A DNA stretch of 64,000 nucleotides from Vulcanimicrobiia bacterium. GTDB lineage: Bacteria > Vulcanimicrobiota > Vulcanimicrobiia > Vulcanimicrobiales > Vulcanimicrobiaceae. Numbering within the stretch: the first letter of the stretch is position 1; the number at the start of each line of letters is the position of its first letter. Shown here piece after piece: positions 50,323 to 59,042 of the stretch. The translations under genes and the position numbers were made by a program. The stretch spans positions 1 through 64,000 of the forward strand of contig JAICWY010000001.1 of the NCBI GenBank assembly GCA_025934645.1. The letters are read 5' to 3'. Under the pieces are notes generated by a model that made no database searches, was not told the DNA's origin, and saw only the letters and a program-made list of their open reading frames with translations.

Positions 50323-51752
50323 AGAACGCCCGAGGGCCCCATCCCTTCGAGGCGTTTCTTTAAATCCGCAAGGAAGCCGCTGGCGACGTAGCCGTCGACC
50401 ACGCGGTGATCCAGCGAGAGACAGACGTTCATCATGTGCCGGATCGCAATCGCATCGTCTGCGGTAACGACCGGCTTTTTCACGACCGTTTCCATCGTTA
50501 CGATTCCGGCCTGACCGCCGTTGATGATCGGCGCCGACGCGTACGATCCGTTCGCGCCGTTGTTGTTTACCGTGAACGTGCCGCTTTGCAGATCGTCCGC
50601 CGAGAGTTTGCTGCGCCGCGCCTTGTCGATCAGCTCGCCCGAGGCGATCGCGATGCCTTTGATCGAAAGTTTGTCCGCGTTCTTCACGACCGGAACCACA
50701 AGATTCGTCGGCAGGCCGATCGCGATGCCGATGTTCACGTTTTTCTCAACGGCGATGCCTTCCGCCGTAAACTTCGCGTTCATCAACGGAAACACGGCCA
50801 GCGACTCGACGACCGCGCGGATGAAGAAGGGCAGCAGCGTGAGCTTATAGCCGGTGTCGCGTTCAAATTTGTCTTTTTCGCGCGCGCGCCACTTCCACAC
50901 GTTCGAGACGTCGACTTCGACCATGGACCACGCGTGCGGCGCGGTGTGCTTGCTCTCCACCATGCGTTCGGCGATGATGCGCCGCGCAGAATTCAGCGGA
51001 ATGAGCGTTCCCGGAATAGGCTCGCCGTACGTGCTCGTGCCGCCGGGTCCCGGCGTCGCGGGCGCTTTGGGCGGCGTCGCGGCCGGCGGCGGCATTGCCG
51101 CCGGCGCACCGGTTGCGCCGAAATTCGTGCCGACGCTGATTGCCTGGCCGACGGCGGCTGCCGGGCCCATGCGCGCGGCGGTGAGCACGTCGTCCGCAGT
51201 CACGCGCCCGTTCGCGCCGGTTCCCCGGATCGCGCGGATGTCGATGTGATGTTCGCGCGCGAGCTTGCGCACCGCCGGCGAAGCGCCGCGCAGCGCGGAC
51301 TCTGCCGCCGCGCCGTTGCCTTGATGCACGACTGCGTGACCGTTGGAAACGGGCTGCGCCGACCCGACGTGCTTGACCGGCATCTCGGGAATGTTGAAGC
51401 CCGGAACCGGTTCGAAATTCGCGCTTTGCGCCATGCTCTCGCGTGACTCGGGCGCCGCGTTCGCAACCTGCTGCGTGGGCTCGGTGCCCGGCGCGTTCGT
51501 TCCGGTAGCCGCTCCGACTTCGTCGATCACGGCAATCGGCGTCCCGGTCGGCACGGTAGTGCCTTCCTGAACGAGAATTTCGCGAAGCGTTCCGGTCACC
51601 GGCGCGGGTACTTCGGAGTTGACCTTGTCGGTCGAAACTTCGACGAACGACTCGTATTTCTCAACGGAATCGCCGGCTTTTTTCAGCCACCGCTCGACGG
51701 TGCCTTCGGTCACCGTTTCGCCGAGCTGCGGCATCGTGATCGTGGTCGCCAC
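50319..51752 (-). CDS. 2-oxoacid dehydrogenase E2 (dihydrolipoamide acyltransferase, branched-chain type)
   Basis: A 477-residue E2. One lipoyl domain has Lys43 in STDKVNSE as the lipoyl site. A Pro/Ala-rich linker and the E3/E1-binding domain follow (VRKLAREHHIDIRAIRGTG, GRVTADDVL), then an Ala/Pro linker with many Gly. The catalytic domain (about 245-477) ends with the active-site motif DHRVVDG. It transfers the acyl group to CoA. Start GTG 51752. Order on the minus strand is E1-alpha, E1-alpha, E1-beta, E2; no E3 gene is in the window. Confidence 0.95.
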   Translation of the reverse strand: MATTITMPQLGETVTEGTVERWLKKAGDSVEKYESFVEVSTDKVNSEVPAPVTGTLREILVQEGTTVPTGTPIAVIDEVGAATGTNAPGTEPTQQVANAAPESRESMAQSANFEPVPGFNIPEMPVKHVGSAQPVSNGHAVVHQGNGAAAESALRGASPAVRKLAREHHIDIRAIRGTGANGRVTADDVLTAARMGPAAAVGQAISVGTNFGATGAPAAMPPPAATPPKAPATPGPGGTSTYGEPIPGTLIPLNSARRIIAERMVESKHTAPHAWSMVEVDVSNVWKWRAREKDKFERDTGYKLTLLPFFIRAVVESLAVFPLMNAKFTAEGIAVEKNVNIGIAIGLPTNLVVPVVKNADKLSIKGIAIASGELIDKARRSKLSADDLQSGTFTVNNNGANGSYASAPIINGGQAGIVTMETVVKKPVVTADDAIAIRHMMNVCLSLDHRVVDGYVASGFLADLKKRLEGMGPSGVL

Positions 51753-51754
51753 CG

Positions 51755-52759
51755 TTAGAACCTCACCATTTCGCGCATCGCATCGGCCATTTCAGCCGGC
51801 GAACTCATGTACTCTTCCTCGAGCGGAAGCGCGTAGCCCATCGCTGGAACGTCCGGCGCGCATAGGCGGCGGATCGGCGCATCGAGTTCGAAGAGCGCTT
51901 CCTCGGCAACCATCGCGCTAATCTCCGCGCCGATGCCGCCGAACTTATTGTCTTCGTGAACGATCAGCAGTTTGCGCGTTTTGCGCACGCTTTCCAGAAT
52001 CGCGCCGCGATCCATCGGACGGATCGAACGCAGGTCGATGACTTCGACGGATAGGCCTTCTTGTTCGAGCGCGTTCGCCGCTTCCAACGCCCAGTGCACG
52101 TACAGTCCGTACGATACGACCGTGAGCTGATTACCTTGCTTCTTCACGTCGGCTTTGCCGATCGGAATCGTGTAATGACCGTCCGGTACTTCGCCCTTGA
52201 TCAGGCGGTACGTTTTCTTGTGTTCCAGGAACAGCACCGGATCGGGATCGTCGATCGCCGCGTTGAGCAAGCCCTTGACGTCGGCCGGGAAAGCCGGCGC
52301 GACAATCTTCAAGCCGGGAACGTGATAGAACAGCGCTTCGATGGACACCGAGTGCGAGAGCGCGCCGCGCACGCCGCCGCCGTAGGGCGTGCGGATGACC
52401 AGCGGACACGTGTATTCACCGTTGCTGCGGTAGCGCGTCTTCGCGGCTTCGCCGACGATCTGGTTGAACGCCGGATAGATGAAATCCGCGAATTGAATCT
52501 CGGCGATAGGGCGCAGGCCTTCCATCGCCATGCCGACCGCGATGCCGACGATCGACGCTTCCGCGATCGGCGTGTCGATCACGCGCTCCTCACCGAACTC
52601 TTTGACGAAGTCTTTGGTGATCAGGAACACGTTGCCGCGATTGCCGACGTCTTCACCCAGGATGACGGTGCGGTCGTCGCTCTTCATCGCTTCGTACAAC
52701 GTCTCGCGCACGGCCTCGACGTTGTTGAGAATTTTGCTGGTGCTTGCCGCTACTGCCAC
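51755..52759 (-). CDS. 2-oxoacid dehydrogenase E1-beta
   Basis: A 334-residue TPP-dependent decarboxylase beta subunit with VILGEDVGNRGNVF, TPIAEASIVGIAVGMAMEGL, the PYGGGVRGALSHSVSIEALF stretch and EDNKFGGIGAEISAM. It heterotetramerises with E1-alpha and decarboxylates 2-oxoacids, probably the branched-chain ones. GTG start, 10-nt overlap with the nearer E1-alpha gene. E2 follows 2 nt after its stop. Confidence 0.95.
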   Translation of the reverse strand: MAVAASTSKILNNVEAVRETLYEAMKSDDRTVILGEDVGNRGNVFLITKDFVKEFGEERVIDTPIAEASIVGIAVGMAMEGLRPIAEIQFADFIYPAFNQIVGEAAKTRYRSNGEYTCPLVIRTPYGGGVRGALSHSVSIEALFYHVPGLKIVAPAFPADVKGLLNAAIDDPDPVLFLEHKKTYRLIKGEVPDGHYTIPIGKADVKKQGNQLTVVSYGLYVHWALEAANALEQEGLSVEVIDLRSIRPMDRGAILESVRKTRKLLIVHEDNKFGGIGAEISAMVAEEALFELDAPIRRLCAPDVPAMGYALPLEEEYMSSPAEMADAMREMVRF

Positions 52760-53778
52760 GGTTCCCAGGCTCCTTCGTAGAGATGTTTGTACAGGTCGGA
52801 CGCCTCGGGATAGGGCATCGCCTCGGCTTTGTCGGTCGCTTCGTTCGTCTCGCGCAGCACCGATTTTTTCATCGCGTCGATCTCGTCGGCCGTCATGACG
52901 CCGCTCTCGAGCAGCACGCTTTCGAAACGCGGCACGGGATCGTGCTTGCGGTTCTCGGTGACCTCGTCTTTACTGCGGTAGGTCATGTCGTTGTCGTCGG
53001 TGGAGTGCGCCAAGAACCGGTAGCACACGCCCTCGATGATGCTCGGACCGCCGCCGGTGCGCGCGCGCTCCATGGCGCGGTGCACGGCGTCGTAGGTCTT
53101 GACCGGATCGAATCCGTCGAACTGCTCGCCCGGCATGCCGTACCCGGCGGCGCGCTTATAGATGTTGGGCTCGGCCATCTGGCGGTTGAGCGGCGTCGAG
53201 ATCGCCCACTGATTGTTCTCGACGAGCATCACCAGCGGCAGCTTGTGCACGGCCGCAAAGTTCATGGATTCGTGCCACTCGCCTTCGCTCGTCGTGCCGT
53301 CGCCGCAGGTTACCAGGACCGCGCGGCCGGCTTCGTTGCGGTATTTCATCGCATATGCCGCGCCGACCGCGTGCGGAATATGCGCGGCCAAGATCGACGA
53401 GAACGACATCAAACCGGCTTGTTTGGACGAGTAGTGATTCGGAAACTGACGGCCGCCGTTGTGATCCTCGGCGCGCGCGAAAATCGAGAGCATGATCTCG
53501 TACGGCGTGAGGCCGATGCCGATCGCCAATCCGAGATCGCGGTAATACGGCGCGAGAATATCTTTGCCGCGGTTGAACGCCATCGCCGCGCCGGCTTGCA
53601 GCGCCTCGTGGCCTTCGCTTCCGAGCGCGAACGGCACTTTGCCTTGCCGGTTCAACTGGAAGCCGCGGTTGTCGAGCTGACGCTGGAGCAGCATGGTGCG
53701 GAAGATCGCCTTGAGCTGCTCGTCGGACAGCCCGTGCCGCTCGAGTGTCTTGCGCACTTGAGGTTCGGTTTTTGCCAT
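52750..53778 (-). CDS. 2-oxoacid dehydrogenase E1-alpha, copy adjacent to E1-beta
   Basis: A 342-residue TPP enzyme subunit. The cofactor motif starts GDGTTSEGEWHESMNFAAVH and ends ENNQWAIS. The phosphorylatable-loop region reads RFLAHSTDDNDMTYRS, the branched-chain type rather than the pyruvate type. ATG start. It is collinear with, and of the same length as, the upstream E1-alpha. The gene overlaps E1-beta by 10 nt, so this copy is probably the main partner. Confidence 0.94.
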   Translation of the reverse strand: MAKTEPQVRKTLERHGLSDEQLKAIFRTMLLQRQLDNRGFQLNRQGKVPFALGSEGHEALQAGAAMAFNRGKDILAPYYRDLGLAIGIGLTPYEIMLSIFARAEDHNGGRQFPNHYSSKQAGLMSFSSILAAHIPHAVGAAYAMKYRNEAGRAVLVTCGDGTTSEGEWHESMNFAAVHKLPLVMLVENNQWAISTPLNRQMAEPNIYKRAAGYGMPGEQFDGFDPVKTYDAVHRAMERARTGGGPSIIEGVCYRFLAHSTDDNDMTYRSKDEVTENRKHDPVPRFESVLLESGVMTADEIDAMKKSVLRETNEATDKAEAMPYPEASDLYKHLYEGAWEPWQ

Positions 53779-53806
53779 CAGAGTAGTGGTCCTTAGGTGT
53801 AAGTTG

Positions 53807-54835
53807 TTACTGCCATGGTTCCCACGGCCCGGCGTACACTTGCGAGTACAAATCCGAGGGCTGCGGGTACGGCATGGCTTCGGCCCTATCGGTGGCTTCG
53901 TTCGCCTCGGCCAGCACGGATGACTTCATCTGCTCGGCCGCTTCGGCCGTCAGAACGCCGTGTTCGATAAGGAAGCGCTCGAAGTTGGGAACGGGGTCGT
54001 CCTTGCGCCGCGCGTTGACTTCGTCGCGGCTGCGGTAAGTGCGATCGTCGTCGTCGGTCGTGTGCGAGAGGAAGCGGTAGCACTTGCCCTCGACTAAAGT
54101 CGGACCTCCGCCGCGTCGGGCGCGGTCCATAGCCTGCTTCACTGCGCCGTAGACGGCGATCGGGTCGAAGCCGTCCACGAGAACGCCCGGCATGCCGTAG
54201 CCTTCCGCGCGCTTATAGACGTTCGGCTGTCCCATCTGACCGGAGAGCGGCGTGCTGATCGCCCATTCGTTGTTCTCGCACAAAAAGACGATGGGCAGCT
54301 TATGAACCGAGGCGAAGTTGAGGGCCTCGTGCCATTCGCCTTCACTCGTCGCGCCGTCGCCGAACGTCGTGAGTACTGCGCGGCCCTGTTCTTTACGAAG
54401 TTTCACCGCGTAGGCGGCGCCGACGGCGTGCGAGGTCTGCGCCGCGATGATCGAGCTGATTGTATACAGCCCCAGCTGTTTGCTGGCGTAGTGGTGTGGG
54501 AATTGCCGCCCGCCGCTGTGGTCGGCCGCGCGGCCGAAAAGCGAGAGCAGTACCTCATACGGCGTCAGGCCGATGCCTAGATCTAAACCCAGGTCACGGT
54601 AATACGGAACGAGGATGTCTTTGCCGCGCTCGAACGCCATCGCGGCGCCGGCTTGAACGGCTTCGTGCCCTTCGCCGGCGGATGCAAACGGAATCTTACC
54701 TTGACGGTTGAGTTCGAAGCCGCGCGCCTCCAGGCGCCGGTGCACGAGCATCGTCCGCCAGATCGCGATCAGCTGTTCGTCGGTCAATCCGTGCCGCTCG
54801 AAGGCGGCTTTGGCGGTCTTGGTTTTGGCGGCCAC
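53807..54835 (-). CDS. 2-oxoacid dehydrogenase E1-alpha, tandem paralogue
   Basis: A second 342-residue E1-alpha with the same motif set: GDGATSEGEWHEALNFASVH, ENNEWAIS, and RFLSHTTDDDDRTYRS. Both end EPWQ and share most invariant positions, so they look like a tandem duplication with divergence. GTG start, 28 nt before the next copy. All catalytic residues appear intact. The two subunits may allow different substrates or alternate assembly. Confidence 0.93.
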   Translation of the reverse strand: MAAKTKTAKAAFERHGLTDEQLIAIWRTMLVHRRLEARGFELNRQGKIPFASAGEGHEAVQAGAAMAFERGKDILVPYYRDLGLDLGIGLTPYEVLLSLFGRAADHSGGRQFPHHYASKQLGLYTISSIIAAQTSHAVGAAYAVKLRKEQGRAVLTTFGDGATSEGEWHEALNFASVHKLPIVFLCENNEWAISTPLSGQMGQPNVYKRAEGYGMPGVLVDGFDPIAVYGAVKQAMDRARRGGGPTLVEGKCYRFLSHTTDDDDRTYRSRDEVNARRKDDPVPNFERFLIEHGVLTAEAAEQMKSSVLAEANEATDRAEAMPYPQPSDLYSQVYAGPWEPWQ

Positions 54836-54894
54836 AGTTCCGCCTAGTCACCCGCCGCTAGGCCGAAATCCTGCGCCGCTCGAACTCGCCATGC

Positions 54895-55731
54895 GTGAAG
54901 CGCTCGAACCTCGGTAACCTCGTTGCGGCCGCCCTTTTCGCGGCCGTCCTTTGTTTCTGCGCCGGCGGTAAGGCGCAAGCGGCGGCGGAGTTTTGCCCGG
55001 CGGCCATTATCGGCGGCGTTGCCAAAGTGGACGCGGTTTCGTACCGCTTCCGGCTGGGGGCGATCAGCGAACGGACGCTCAGCGGATTCGCGCGCTTTCA
55101 AACGGATAAGGGTTGGTTCAACGCGCCGTTCTCCGGCGTTACGCTGCACCAATTTTCCGCGCAGCATAACGACGAAGGTTTTGCATTCAGCCACGAAGAC
55201 TATCTTTCCGACGACATCATCGTGAAATTTCCGCAGGCCGTCAACGTGCTGTACGGATACGTCAGCCAAGCGCAGACCAAGGGCGAAACGCTGCTGGATT
55301 GGGATAAAGAAGGCTCGGTGACGTGTTTGCCGACGCCCGTTTCGAACAAACCGCCGCGCGCGGCACCGGCGCTTCCACCGATGACGAAAAACGCGATGAC
55401 GCTGACCGCGCGCGGGATCGATCCGCCGTTTGATTCGAAGTGCCCGGACCCGAGCGCGGACGTGCAACTGAGCAAAGCGGAGCCGCTCCATATTCCAGCG
55501 CTGTTCTCGCACGACAATTTCACGCAGGTTCCGTCGGGAACCGCGGCAGTCGTCGTTGCGGTGGAGCGCGACGGAAGTGTGGTCGACGCGTGGCTGTGGG
55601 AGAGCAGCGGCACGCCGATTCTCGATCAGGCCGCGATGGATCAAGCACGCAAGAGCACGTTTACGCCGGGGCGCGCATTTTGCCGCAACGTGCCCGGGTA
55701 TTTCTTGATGCGGTCCGAGTTTAAAGGGTAA
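54895..55731 (+). CDS. secreted protein with TonB-C-like domain
   Basis: A 278-residue protein from GTG 54895 with a signal peptide (MKRSNLGNLVAAALFAAVLC). The middle region (about 35-160) is unknown. The C-terminal 75 residues resemble the TonB C-terminal fold: VPSGTAAVVVAVERDGSVVDAWLW, then SSGTPILDQAAMDQARKSTF. It has no proline-rich energy-coupling linker or membrane anchor, so it is not a true TonB; it may be a periplasmic adaptor. It converges with the retropepsin-like gene. Confidence 0.7.
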   Translation: MKRSNLGNLVAAALFAAVLCFCAGGKAQAAAEFCPAAIIGGVAKVDAVSYRFRLGAISERTLSGFARFQTDKGWFNAPFSGVTLHQFSAQHNDEGFAFSHEDYLSDDIIVKFPQAVNVLYGYVSQAQTKGETLLDWDKEGSVTCLPTPVSNKPPRAAPALPPMTKNAMTLTARGIDPPFDSKCPDPSADVQLSKAEPLHIPALFSHDNFTQVPSGTAAVVVAVERDGSVVDAWLWESSGTPILDQAAMDQARKSTFTPGRAFCRNVPGYFLMRSEFKG

Positions 55732-55743
55732 CGGTTAAAACGA

Positions 55744-57273
55744 TTACTGGACCAGCGACTCCACGTACAGTTTTTGATTCGGGTAATCGAAGATGAGATT
55801 GAAGTCCGAGAGAATGTTGCGGCCGAGCAGTCCGTCATAATCCAAGTCTTCAAATTTTGCGCCTTGCGCCACGATCGCGCTTGCATCGGCGAAGGCGAGA
55901 TCGCCTAAATCGAAGCGGCTGAACGTGTAGCGGTGAAAATCCACCGCTTCGCGGCCGATGCCGACAACTTGTCCCATCACGTCGCCCGCGCGGTTCGGGT
56001 GAAATTGCCGGAAGAAGTGCGGGTAGAGCATGGTTTCGTCCGCGCCTAAATCGACGATGAACGCGCCGTCGACGGCGTTGAACTTCGCATGCGCGCGCGG
56101 AACGCGATCGTCGACTTGAATCGGCACGCTGACCCAAGGCGAGGCCGGCGCCTCTTTCGCGGGCGGCATAACCGTCAGCGTTTGATCTTTGAAATTGACC
56201 GCGACGCGCTGCGTAGCGAAGAAGTCGCCTCCGAGCAACCCGACCACTTTGCGATCGCCGACGTTCTCGTCGAACGGTATCGATTCAATCGTTACGTTAC
56301 GCGCATGCAGATCGCCGAGCCCGAGATCGGCGACTTGCGTGCGGCCGTGTGTAAAGTCGCCGCCGAAGTCCGAGCGGTGCACGTCGCTAACCGTGAGGCC
56401 GAGTTGCCGCGCGACGGCGGCGTCGAGTACTAGCGTTGATGCGCCGGAGTCGAGTTCGAAATCCAAGCCGCGGCCGGCGATCGTGAGACGGACGATGATG
56501 CCGTGCTCAGTAAATTCGGCCGGAATGCGCACCGATGTGCGTCCCCCGAGATCGAAGAGCGGCTTGTTGGCGGGCGGTGCGGCGTGGACGAGCGAGGGAG
56601 AGACCCGCTCGAACGCGAGCACGCGCGTGCGCGCGGTGTTTTCCGGATGTGAATCGCTGAACGAGATCGATTGCGCGTACGTCAGACCGTAAGCGGTCCT
56701 GAAGTCATCGTAGGTGTATGTCGTCGTCTGCCCCGCGTAATCGGTCGTATCGATGCGCCGGAGCAAGAACGATTTTGCATCGTAGTACCGGTGCTGTACC
56801 AAGCCTTTTTCCGGCGTGACCTCCACGACTACGCATGCAGGGTCGCCGGTCGTGATACCGAGCACTTTAACCGGTGAATCGGCAACCGTCTTCGGCTTGG
56901 CGCTCAGCGCGGCGTTGAACGGATCGTCGCTGACGTGAAATCCGCTGACGAAGGTTACGGCTCCGTTCTCGTCCTGCTCCCATTCGGTATCGCCGTCGGC
57001 GCCGTACGCGATTGTGAATGGTCCTTCGCGCTGCGTTTCGACGTATTGGTCCGCACCTTCGTAAGCATCGATGTGCACCGTTCCGCCGGAGCGCGTCGTC
57101 TCTTCGACGCGGTGATAGGCGCCGTGTTTCAACCGCCCGCGTGCGGCGACGGCTTTCGCAAAGACCGCTTCCGCCGTAAGGTTCGTCGGCGCGTACGTTT
57201 CCGCAGCGTGTGCTGCGGGCGGTAAGGCGGCGGCCAATGCAAAAATCAGCAGACCCGTAACTGAAGGACGCAT
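55744..57273 (-). CDS. secreted retropepsin-like aspartyl protease family protein (two half-domains)
   Basis: A 509-residue protein with a signal peptide (MRPSVTGLLIFALAAALPPA). Residues about 30-240 resemble a lipoprotein-sorting or LolA-like fold (YYDAKSFLLRRIDTTDYAGQ). Two retropepsin-like halves follow: Asp275 in FELDSGASTLVLD and Asp408 in FIVDLGADETMLYP. The second half reads DLG instead of DSG/DTG. The family is gag-polyprotein-type aspartyl protease. Whether it is an active protease is not clear. Divergent from the M20 gene. Confidence 0.78.
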   Translation of the reverse strand: MRPSVTGLLIFALAAALPPAAHAAETYAPTNLTAEAVFAKAVAARGRLKHGAYHRVEETTRSGGTVHIDAYEGADQYVETQREGPFTIAYGADGDTEWEQDENGAVTFVSGFHVSDDPFNAALSAKPKTVADSPVKVLGITTGDPACVVVEVTPEKGLVQHRYYDAKSFLLRRIDTTDYAGQTTTYTYDDFRTAYGLTYAQSISFSDSHPENTARTRVLAFERVSPSLVHAAPPANKPLFDLGGRTSVRIPAEFTEHGIIVRLTIAGRGLDFELDSGASTLVLDAAVARQLGLTVSDVHRSDFGGDFTHGRTQVADLGLGDLHARNVTIESIPFDENVGDRKVVGLLGGDFFATQRVAVNFKDQTLTVMPPAKEAPASPWVSVPIQVDDRVPRAHAKFNAVDGAFIVDLGADETMLYPHFFRQFHPNRAGDVMGQVVGIGREAVDFHRYTFSRFDLGDLAFADASAIVAQGAKFEDLDYDGLLGRNILSDFNLIFDYPNQKLYVESLVQ

Positions 57274-57301
57274 GGCATAGAGTTGGGCAGGGAGCCGCCG
57301 C

Positions 57302-58480
57302 GTGCCTGCGCAAGCGCACAGAATGACCGCTGCGCTACATGTTCCGATGGACGAACTCGTCCGCCACCGCCGCCACTTTCACATGCACCCCGAACTCTCG
57401 CTCAAAGAGTTCGAGACGGCCGCGTACATCGAACGCGAATTGCGCGCGCTCGGCCTGGACGACGTTCGGGCGAAGATCGGCGGAACGGGCGTACTCGGAA
57501 CGCTCAAAGGCGGCAAACCCGGTCCGGTAACGCTGCTGCGGGCCGATATCGATGCGCTGCCTGTTAGCGAGACGGCCGACGTGCCGTACAAGTCGCAAAA
57601 CAGCGGCGTGATGCACGCGTGCGGGCACGATGCGCACATCGCGATTCTGCTCTGCGCGGCGAAAGAATTGGCGCGCCGCCGCGGCGAGATCGCCGGCACG
57701 CTCGTGTTCTGCTTTCAGCCGGGTGAAGAAGGGTATGCGGGCAACAAGCTGATGATCGACGACGGTGCTCTGGAGAACCCGCACGTGGACCGCTGCTTCG
57801 CGTTGCACGTCTTCAGCGGACTGGAAGCCGGTAAGATCGGCGTGCGCGACGGCCCGTTCTTTGCGTCGTCGGATGAGTTTCACTTGACGATCACCGGCAA
57901 AGGCGGTCATGGCGCGATGCCCGAGCGCGCGATCGATCCCATCGTTGCCGGCGCGCATTTCGTTACCATGCTGCAGACGATCGTCAGCCGTGAGATTGCG
58001 CCGAAAGATCCGGCGGTGTTCACCGTGGGGAAATTCCATGCCGGCTCGACGTTTAACGTGATTCCGAGTGAGGCGCACATGGAAGGCACGGTGCGCAGCT
58101 TCGACCGCGACGTGCGCAAATCGATGCCCGAGCGCATGGAGCGTATCTTACGCGGCTTGTCCGAAGCGATGCGCGTGGAACACGAAATGAAGTACCGGTA
58201 CGGCTATCCGCCGACCGTCAATGACCCGAAGATGAACGAGATCGTGCGGCGCGTCGGCGCGGAAGTGCTCGGCGAGCAGAACGTCGTCTTTCCGCACGAC
58301 ATCGTCATGTGGGCGGAAGACATGTCGTACATGCTGGAAGAGCGTCCGGGCGCGTATTTCATCGTTGGCGCGCGCGGGCCGGAACTGGGCGTGTATCCGC
58401 AGCACAGCGCGCAATACGACATTGACGAGCGCGCCCTGGAAACCGGCTTTAAGATGATGGTGGGACTGGGCTTGGCATAA
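57302..58480 (+). CDS. M20-family amidohydrolase (hippurate/N-acyl-amino acid type)
   Basis: A 392-residue metal-dependent amidohydrolase: RHFHMHPELSLKEFET, LLRADIDALPVSE, HACGHDAHIAILL (metal ligands His and Asp), FQPGEEGYAGNKLMIDDG, the dimerisation-domain GKGGHGAMPE and AEDMSYMLEERPGAYF. It probably deacylates N-acyl amino acids or indole-acetyl or hippuryl amides. Start GTG 57302, with ATG 57323 an alternative. Divergent from the retropepsin gene across 28 bp. Confidence 0.93.
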   Translation: MPAQAHRMTAALHVPMDELVRHRRHFHMHPELSLKEFETAAYIERELRALGLDDVRAKIGGTGVLGTLKGGKPGPVTLLRADIDALPVSETADVPYKSQNSGVMHACGHDAHIAILLCAAKELARRRGEIAGTLVFCFQPGEEGYAGNKLMIDDGALENPHVDRCFALHVFSGLEAGKIGVRDGPFFASSDEFHLTITGKGGHGAMPERAIDPIVAGAHFVTMLQTIVSREIAPKDPAVFTVGKFHAGSTFNVIPSEAHMEGTVRSFDRDVRKSMPERMERILRGLSEAMRVEHEMKYRYGYPPTVNDPKMNEIVRRVGAEVLGEQNVVFPHDIVMWAEDMSYMLEERPGAYFIVGARGPELGVYPQHSAQYDIDERALETGFKMMVGLGLA

Positions 58481-58483
58481 CGC

Positions 58484-58669
58484 CTAGGGCCGGCGGTTGA
58501 GGTCCTCGCGTATCGCCTGCGCGGCGATATCGGCGGCCTTCTTCAGTTGCTCCGCGCCCTTGCGGAAGAGTCCCCCTAGTTGCACGGCGGCGTCCTCGGT
58601 TTGTTCCTGCGTTTGGCGCAGCGCCTCTTGCATGCGCGCCTTGGCTTGTTCCAACATCTCGTCGTTCAT
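58484..58669 (-). CDS. small helical protein, 61 aa
   Basis: A short amphipathic helical protein from ATG 58669 (MNDEMLEQAKARMQEALRQT) with many Gln, Glu and Ala and a basic end (IREDLNRRP). The pattern is that of a coiled-coil or phasin-like fragment. The start overlaps the stop of the preceding gene by 4 nt (ATGA), so it is made with the 111-residue hypothetical protein. Function unknown. Confidence 0.6.
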   Translation of the reverse strand: MNDEMLEQAKARMQEALRQTQEQTEDAAVQLGGLFRKGAEQLKKAADIAAQAIREDLNRRP

Positions 58670-59001
58670 TTTTCCGTCACCGTGAGCACCCACCGGATCG
58701 CCCGCGCGTACTGGTCCAGCTCCTGAACCGTGCGCGCAACCCAACCGGCGGCGGTGTCCTCCTGTAGGCCCGTACCCTCGCCGTCCGGCAAGTGTTTCGC
58801 GAAGCGGCGGGCAGCTTCGAGCTGCGCCTCGATCGAGGGCCAGCGCTCGCGCAGCGTCTGCTCGGAGGCATCGGGCGGACGGTCGATGACTGGCGCCGCG
58901 GGCTCCCCCGGGCGTTTTATCGAGAATTCGAGGCGCGCAAGCGCGTAGTCGCCGCTCACGCGGATGAACGAGGCCAAAAGCTGCACCAGCCGCACGTCCA
59001 T
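58666..59001 (-). CDS. hypothetical protein, 111 aa
   Basis: Starts ATG 59001 (MDVRLVQLLASFIRVSGDYA). It is helical with an acidic and alanine-rich centre; no signal peptide or membrane helix is seen. Start and stop codons and the ATGA coupling to the 61-residue protein support a real gene. Divergent from the flavoprotein gene across 41 bp. I do not recognise the family. Confidence 0.55.
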   Translation of the reverse strand: MDVRLVQLLASFIRVSGDYALARLEFSIKRPGEPAAPVIDRPPDASEQTLRERWPSIEAQLEAARRFAKHLPDGEGTGLQEDTAAGWVARTVQELDQYARAIRWVLTVTEK

Positions 59002-59042
59002 GCTACCGGGAGCGCTTTTACGGGCCGCCGAACGGGGCCTTC

